Assembly (NCBI GenBank): GCA_913053665.1
Contig: CAJXGR010000091.1
Location: 1 to 10,062 of the forward strand
Direction of reading: 5' to 3'
Length of the DNA stretch: 10,062 nucleotides
Source of the DNA: an uncultured Spirochaetia bacterium
Lineage (GTDB): Bacteria; Spirochaetota; UBA6919
A model generated the notes under the pieces. That model did not search any database, was not told the origin of the DNA, and saw only the letters and a program-made list of their open reading frames with translations. Within the stretch, counting starts at the first letter, position 1, and each line of letters begins with the position of its first letter. Below, piece by piece: positions 5,621-10,062 of the stretch. The position numbers were made by a program, and so were the translations under genes.

Positions 5621-6892
5621 ATGGGCTTATTAAGACTGAATTCGCGTATCCTGATGCTTATTTTATTGGTTACAACCCTTGGCTCTCCAAGTCTTTATCC
5701 AAAAAACCCCGGGGAGCCTGTTCTTCAAGTTCGGCTTTTTTATCTGATTCAGTTGAAGAAACTCATCTTTCAAGGGCAGGATCATCCCTTCCAAATGGTC
5801 ATCAGGGATATTGCTAAAGGGGAGACGCTGTTCAGGAAGCTAAAAGAGATTGAAATAAGGATACGCTCCAATCAATCCATTATTATTTCAGATATGGATA
5901 AAATCATCTATAGGGGGGACTGGAAGTCGATAGAGATTTATTCTCCGGTTGGAGAGCCCCTTCTAGTTGGGAACCGTATTATTGCTCCTAGGCCCTATGA
6001 TGGCCGATTCCTTATTCAGCCTTATAAAACGCCTAAAGGTCACGGGGTTCATTGCATCAATTTGGTTGCCATAAACTCTTACCTCAAATCTGTTGTGAGC
6101 GCCGAAATGGCTGGAATTACTGGATCTATCGAGAGTCTGAAAGCCCAGGGGGTTGCGTCCAGATCGTATGCTCTCACATCGTTAGACCGTCACAAGGCGG
6201 AGGGGTATCAGTTTTGTGACACAACCCATTGCCAGGTCTATCTTGGGAAGAAGAATATCAGGCCCCATGTATCCCAAGCCGTTGATCAAACAAGGAATGA
6301 GATTATATTATTTGGTGAGATACCCATTACTGCATATTATCATTCAACTTGTGGCGGTCAAACAACTACTCCCACAAGGACATGGGGAAGCACGAATCAA
6401 GCTTATCTGGCTGGAGTGAAGGATCGTGATACTAATTCTCAGGATTATTGCTTTAACTCCCCTCATTATCGCTGGAAAGCTAAGGTGGAAAAGGAAATAA
6501 TTCACTCAGCATTCCTAAGAAACAGGCCTTTCAGGGACTCACTCAAGATTTCGAGGATCCTTTATGATCCATCGGGCCGGGTATTAAAGATGGTCCTTTC
6601 ATCGGGCCAATACTCAAAGAGCGTATCGGGAGAAGTCTTTAGAATTGTTATGGGGCGTATCATTGGGTGGAACAAAATAAAGAGTAGTGCCTTCGATATT
6701 ATATCGGAAGACAGCGACAGTTTTTATTTTAGAGGAAAAGGTCTGGGCCATGGTGTGGGGCTTTGCCAGTATGGAACAGCGAAGATGGGTGAACTAGGTT
6801 TTAGTTATAAAGAGATTCTCAAACATTATTTCCCAAATACACGTATCAATGAACTTCATAAGAGATTTCAGGGTAATAATAAACTAAAGTAA
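5621..6892 (+). CDS. Secreted SpoIID/LytB-type lytic transglycosylase
   Basis: The 423-aa product starts with a basic residue cluster and a hydrophobic stretch (about 9-25), a likely signal peptide or anchor. The SpoIID domain follows. YLKSVVSAEM (154-163) carries the catalytic glutamate E162, AQGVASRSYAL is at 175-185, CDTTHCQVYLG at 199-209, YYHSTCGG at 239-246 and GLGHGVGLCQYG at 374-385. The family cleaves glycan strands of peptidoglycan, usually after amidases have removed stem peptides. H191, C199, H203 and C204 resemble the zinc site described for clostridial SpoIID; that match is from memory. SpoIID is best known from endospore formation, but homologs occur in non-sporulating bacteria, where they act in wall remodelling or division, and nothing else here suggests sporulation. 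ATG 5621 fits the signal sequence, though its ribosome site is poor, which suits coupling to the Nudix gene 14 bases upstream. Its TAA abuts the stop of the convergent gene. Confidence 0.9.
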   Translation: MGLLRLNSRILMLILLVTTLGSPSLYPKNPGEPVLQVRLFYLIQLKKLIFQGQDHPFQMVIRDIAKGETLFRKLKEIEIRIRSNQSIIISDMDKIIYRGDWKSIEIYSPVGEPLLVGNRIIAPRPYDGRFLIQPYKTPKGHGVHCINLVAINSYLKSVVSAEMAGITGSIESLKAQGVASRSYALTSLDRHKAEGYQFCDTTHCQVYLGKKNIRPHVSQAVDQTRNEIILFGEIPITAYYHSTCGGQTTTPTRTWGSTNQAYLAGVKDRDTNSQDYCFNSPHYRWKAKVEKEIIHSAFLRNRPFRDSLKISRILYDPSGRVLKMVLSSGQYSKSVSGEVFRIVMGRIIGWNKIKSSAFDIISEDSDSFYFRGKGLGHGVGLCQYGTAKMGELGFSYKEILKHYFPNTRINELHKRFQGNNKLK

Positions 6893-8878
6893 TCATTTTA
6901 TGGTGTCTCTATAAAGCTTCCAGTTCTCTGTACCGTAATAAATACTCTTCCCATCAGAGGATGGTATGACTGGAGTCACAATATTTTCATTTCTAACCCC
7001 TTCGTAGCGTCTCACCTCATCCCCTGTTCGATAGTCTAAAACTATGATACTTTCACTTTTATGGGAGACAAACAGGTATTTGTTATTGCCCGTCACAAAG
7101 AATTGGACTATATTCAGGTTCTTTTCCCAATCGATGGTTCCCGCCTCACTATTGATTCTCAAGAGTTTTCCTTCATCTGTACCAATGTAGAGTGCCTTTT
7201 CCCGTACAAAAGGGGCTGTTTTGGCGATATAGCCCTTGATTTCCCATTTTTTATCGTCCCCATCACTGGATTCATAACCAACGATTCCTGCAGTACTGGA
7301 TAATACAAGGATATCACCGATAAGGACAGGTTGGACGAGGATTTTATTGTCGTAGGATTCATCCCATTCCCTGTTCCCATCACTTAATTGGATGGAGTAG
7401 GCCTTGAAATTGGTGGCGATATATACATACTTACCATCACCGATGGGTGAAAACTGTATGGGATCATCAGTTTCAAAGGACCAGAGAGACTTTCCATCGG
7501 AGGCGTTAAAGGCCATGAGCCGTTTGCTTTGGCTCACCAGATGGATGGCCTTTTTAGTGACATAAAATGTTGACCTGGAAAGGAATGGGCCAATATTCTT
7601 TCTTTCCCAATTCACCTCACCGCTTTCGCTGTCTAATGAATAGAGTGTCCCTTTTTTTGTGCCAATGTAAATACTCTCATCCTGTTCAGCAGGCCCTGCA
7701 ACAATATTGCTATCGGCTTCAAATGTCCAATTCATCTTGCCTTTTTCATTGATGCTGAGAACCTGCTGATTGTCAACGGTCAGAATGATAGCATTTTCCG
7801 TAGAATAGTAGGGATGAGTGGTAAACTCTTGATTGATCTTTAACGCCCAACTCTTCAATTCACGTATTTTCTCATTTGTTCCCTTTTTGGGAGGCTTCTC
7901 TCCGGGGTTTTTCTTGGTAGGATCCTTGGGATTCTTAGGGTCTGAAGGGGGATCATCTATAATCACTGGAATGGGTAGTTCATTCACCTCTTCAGGGTAG
8001 TCATAAAAGATGACTTCAATCTCATTGGTCTTTTTGGGCCTTCCCCTGGATAGAATGCGGTCTCTTAGGGCATTTAAATCATCCGTGAGTTGGTATAGGA
8101 TGTTAGCACCTTGTTTTAAGGTGAACTGGGCGTCATAATTCAAGGATGGATGAAGGAACTGGACATAGCCTTCATAGACGATTATCTTATTGAGGCGGTA
8201 TCTATCATCATACTTGTACTTTATATAATTTCTGGCCACCTTGTTAGAGTCAAAACGAAGAATATGACGAACACGTTTCGATGAGTCGTATACGATATCT
8301 TCGTACCATACAAGTTTTAAGGGCTGGTCTATGACTTTATTATCAGTATTTGTTTCGTAATATTCTATTCGGCCAGGCAAGCCTGAGCGGTTATAGTCCG
8401 TGCGTTTGGCGTAGTCTAACTGGTCAGGTCTTTGATCTGGACTTTGATACTGTCTCTCTTCTGTATACAATAGCTTGTTGTTCTGGTATCCATAAGAATA
8501 TGCGAGGTATTTAGTGTTTTGATCAGGGATTTTCAGGATCGCCTTGTTTATTCGTCCGTCTAGACCATAGGTGTATGTTTTTTCAGACTTTAAACTATTA
8601 TCTATTAAAAGGGTTTTTTCACTGACCAGGACTCCATTGGCATTATAAATATAGAGTGTGTAGGAAATTCGCTCAGCCTCCTCATTGACATGATCTTCCC
8701 GTTTCAGCTTTCCCGATTTGTCATAAGTAAATATACTATAGTAAGTTAGATTATGATCTCTGTCGAAGTGAGCGGCTCCCATGGCGAAGAAGTTCCCTTT
8801 GCCGGGGATGTTAATAGGATAAGTGATTGAAGCAATGATAATAAGGGCAATAAATGTAGCGATCCATCTTATTGACAC
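6893..8878 (-). CDS. Exported protein with YD-like repeats and a PQQ-type beta-propeller
   Basis: Of 661 aa, residues 5-20 form a hydrophobic export signal. Residues 40-260 hold recurring YD-like units such as YDKSGKL (52), YNANGVL (78), YGLDGRI (104), YNRSGLPGRI (162), YDSSKRVRHI (197) and YDDRYRLNKI (223), resembling divergent RHS/YD or MORN-like repeats. A proline/lysine-rich linker (about 304-337) leads to a PQQ-like propeller (345-660) with repeats of the form IYIGTKKGTLYSLDSESGEVNW (403-424), LYIGTDEGKLLRINSEAG (563-580) and IYYGTENWKLYR (646-657). BamB-type propellers act as scaffolds for protein contacts, and there is no sign of PQQ cofactor chemistry. The start is GTG at 8876-8878, with GGGGG about five bases upstream; the next methionine (33) would remove the signal. 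A TATAAT (8902-8907, minus) is a likely -10 without a good -35. It follows the transglutaminase gene at 152 bp. Its function is unknown; it is probably periplasmic or surface-attached. Confidence 0.75.
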   Translation of the reverse strand: MSIRWIATFIALIIIASITYPINIPGKGNFFAMGAAHFDRDHNLTYYSIFTYDKSGKLKREDHVNEEAERISYTLYIYNANGVLVSEKTLLIDNSLKSEKTYTYGLDGRINKAILKIPDQNTKYLAYSYGYQNNKLLYTEERQYQSPDQRPDQLDYAKRTDYNRSGLPGRIEYYETNTDNKVIDQPLKLVWYEDIVYDSSKRVRHILRFDSNKVARNYIKYKYDDRYRLNKIIVYEGYVQFLHPSLNYDAQFTLKQGANILYQLTDDLNALRDRILSRGRPKKTNEIEVIFYDYPEEVNELPIPVIIDDPPSDPKNPKDPTKKNPGEKPPKKGTNEKIRELKSWALKINQEFTTHPYYSTENAIILTVDNQQVLSINEKGKMNWTFEADSNIVAGPAEQDESIYIGTKKGTLYSLDSESGEVNWERKNIGPFLSRSTFYVTKKAIHLVSQSKRLMAFNASDGKSLWSFETDDPIQFSPIGDGKYVYIATNFKAYSIQLSDGNREWDESYDNKILVQPVLIGDILVLSSTAGIVGYESSDGDDKKWEIKGYIAKTAPFVREKALYIGTDEGKLLRINSEAGTIDWEKNLNIVQFFVTGNNKYLFVSHKSESIIVLDYRTGDEVRRYEGVRNENIVTPVIPSSDGKSIYYGTENWKLYRDTIK

Positions 8879-8901
8879 GGGAACCCCCGAAATGATGTAT
8901 T

Positions 8902-8907
8902 ATTATA
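8902..8907 (-). promoter_or_regulatory. -10-like TATAAT ahead of the propeller gene
   Basis: Minus-strand TATAAT at 8902-8907 is a perfect -10 hexamer 23 bases before the GTG start, but no acceptable -35 lies 16-18 bases upstream. Two copies of ATGATTAT on the plus strand (8922-8929 and 8941-8948) lie where an activator might bind. This is only suggestive in AT-rich DNA. Confidence 0.3.
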
Positions 8908-9008
8908 GTTTAACTCAAGTAATGATTATCACAATATATTATGATTATTTTATCGGGAATCATTGGTGGGATGTTAAATCCCTAGGCATGAAAAATGAGT
9001 TGTTCTAG

Positions 9009-9029
9009 GGGCGACCCGGCGGGGTGCCC
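9009..9029. repeat. GC-rich hairpin between transglutaminase and propeller genes
   Basis: GGGCGACCC (9009-9017) pairs with GGGTGCCC (9022-9029) as an 8-bp stem with one bulged G (9013) and a 4-base loop. It begins directly after the transglutaminase stop codon. All but two or three of these 21 bases are G or C, in sharp contrast to the surroundings. On the minus transcript a T5 run follows only some 13 bases later, so it is not a textbook terminator; it could still end or protect the upstream mRNA, or be a dispersed REP-like repeat. Confidence 0.5.
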
Positions 9030-9030
9030 A

Positions 9031-10062
9031 CTAATTCTTCAAAAAAAACAGAATGTTGAAGCGGGATAGTAAAATCTTCCATAGAGGAAATTGATTTCTC
9101 ATGGAGATTTGCCAAACTTTATATCTGTGAAATAGCCTGTCAGAAGGATAGTTGACTGCTTGATCGCTGTATTTTGCTTTCAGGTAGAGGAGAGTGAGCT
9201 CTCGAATATCGATATTCTGATTCTCATAAAGCCTTTCGGCAAAACGATCAGGTGTCTCGAAGGTCTCCCGTTTGATAAGTAGGTCTTGTAAACTCTTTTG
9301 TATGAATAAATAATATAAATAGATCTTTTTAATGGGGTTTTTTGTGTAGTGACATCGAAATCGATATATTTGCTTAATGGATAAGATCATGATTAGGCTA
9401 AATGGAACAAGTAAAAAGAGATACTGCCATTGAAAGCTTATGCCTTTAGAGGTTGACAATGTATGCGGATTCTTCTGAGCGATGTTGGGGCCTTTATTTT
9501 TCACAAATAAGTCTTCTGTTTTCCTTTCCAAAGAGGCGATGAGATCATTGAGTTGGCTCACATCCGAATGAGGCTGATCCTCGCTGACAGAACCGGGGGT
9601 TGCGTCAAAAGTGATCCAGCCATATTTCTTGAAATAGACTTCCACCCAAGCGTGTAGGTTATTCCCATGAAGCAGGTAGTAATTCTCGATCTTATTATAA
9701 GGGTCTGTGACAAAGCCTACTACAAGACGAGAAGGGATATTTAAACTCCGGGTTAAGGCTGTGAGAGCGGAAGCATAGTTCGTGCAATAGCCCATTTTGT
9801 TTTTGAATAAGAAATAAGAAAGTTTATCCTTAACCTGAGCCCCTCCAGGACTCAGAGTATAACTATAGTTTCTTAGCAGATGTTTAGTCAGAGCGTTCAC
9901 CTTGTCTATGGGATTCTCTAAACCGGCTGTCACACGGTTCGCCATGTTTTTATAGGCTGGATCAATGGGTGCTTTTGTGTAGTATTTCATGAAATCGGAG
10001 GTCATGTCATTATAATCTGTGACATTCATAAGATCGCTGAGAGTACCGTTAAAAACATGGGA
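9031..10062 (-). CDS. TgpA-like membrane transglutaminase with DUF4129-like tail (5' end beyond right edge)
   Basis: The frame is open past the first visible methionine (10029) to the window edge, so this is the C-terminal 343 aa of a longer protein. Counting from that methionine, the transglutaminase-like core shows GYCTNYASALT (80-90, nucleophile C82), HAWVEVYF (126-133, H126) and FDATPG (141-146, D142): a complete Cys-His-Asp triad. A membrane helix follows (about 202-222). A cytoplasmic tail with TPDRFAERL (259-267) and the LTLLYLKAKY region (278-287) resembles DUF4129. TgpA-type proteins have several N-terminal membrane helices, which would lie off the right edge, place the catalytic domain outside the membrane, and are often encoded beside MoxR ATPase and DUF58 genes. 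Their physiological substrate is largely unknown. It is transcribed toward the propeller gene, 152 bases away. The family call is firm; the full architecture is inferred. Confidence 0.88.
   Translation of the reverse strand, partial: SHVFNGTLSDLMNVTDYNDMTSDFMKYYTKAPIDPAYKNMANRVTAGLENPIDKVNALTKHLLRNYSYTLSPGGAQVKDKLSYFLFKNKMGYCTNYASALTALTRSLNIPSRLVVGFVTDPYNKIENYYLLHGNNLHAWVEVYFKKYGWITFDATPGSVSEDQPHSDVSQLNDLIASLERKTEDLFVKNKGPNIAQKNPHTLSTSKGISFQWQYLFLLVPFSLIMILSIKQIYRFRCHYTKNPIKKIYLYYLFIQKSLQDLLIKRETFETPDRFAERLYENQNIDIRELTLLYLKAKYSDQAVNYPSDRLFHRYKVWQISMRNQFPLWKILLSRFNILFFLKN

Noticed and set aside
6216..6419. 67-codon plus-strand ORF inside the SpoIID gene
   Set aside because: It is an out-of-frame shadow across conserved SpoIID motifs.
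7061..7752. Several 61-80 codon ORFs on both strands across the propeller gene
   Set aside because: They run through the repeat-bearing coding region in other frames and have neither ribosome sites nor domain signals.
6893..8878. RHS/YD polymorphic toxin
   Set aside because: The repeats are few and divergent, there is no RHS core DPxGxx-type cleavage site, the C-terminus is a propeller rather than a toxin, and no immunity gene follows.
8823..9008. 61-codon plus-strand ORF spanning the propeller gene start and the intergenic region
   Set aside because: It overlaps the signal peptide coding region antisense, has low-complexity tyrosine/isoleucine content from AT-rich DNA and lacks a ribosome site.

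Overview
The window comes from a low-to-moderate G+C bacterium with a cell envelope. Hand counts give about 31% G+C over bases 1-600 and roughly 35-44% in sampled lines elsewhere. No marker gene fixes the taxon. A SpoIID-type lytic transglycosylase, a TgpA-like membrane transglutaminase, a periplasmic-type propeller protein and tRNA genes without encoded CCA would fit a spirochaete, but this is a low-confidence inference.

Layout. (1) Bases 1-637, minus strand: the 5' part of a sterol desaturase/fatty-acid hydroxylase family membrane enzyme, running off the left edge and more AT-rich than the rest. (2) Bases 638-768: a divergent intergenic region with a promoter-like element and a 10-codon leader ORF whose stop overlaps the next start. 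(3) Bases 769-4382, plus strand: two tandem paralogous cytoplasmic proteins (584 and 586 aa) of no family I recognise, separated by 98 bp containing three small perfect hairpins. (4) Bases 4372-4521, minus strand: a 49-aa ORF with a consensus Shine-Dalgarno and an almost perfect coiled-coil heptad pattern, overlapping the end of the second paralog. (5) Bases 4666-4860, minus strand: tRNA-Lys(TTT) and tRNA-Glu(TTC) behind a clear sigma-70 promoter. (6) Bases 4998-6892, plus strand: a likely two-gene operon of a NudL-type CoA pyrophosphatase and a secreted SpoIID/LytB protein. (7) Bases 6893-10062, minus strand: a TgpA-like transglutaminase (5' end beyond the right edge), then, after 152 bp holding a GC-rich hairpin, an exported protein joining YD-like repeats to a PQQ-type beta-propeller. 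The SpoIID gene and the propeller gene converge with no base between their stop codons.

How the parts may work together. The right half is weighted toward the envelope: a peptidoglycan-acting enzyme, a membrane transglutaminase with its catalytic domain probably outside the membrane, and an exported propeller protein. No direct pathway link is visible. The left half is the less explained part: the paralog pair, its coupled leader peptide, the structured spacer and the antisense-overlapping coiled-coil microprotein are the best candidates for something undescribed. Nothing in the window looks like a CRISPR array, transposase, phage gene or toxin-antitoxin pair.
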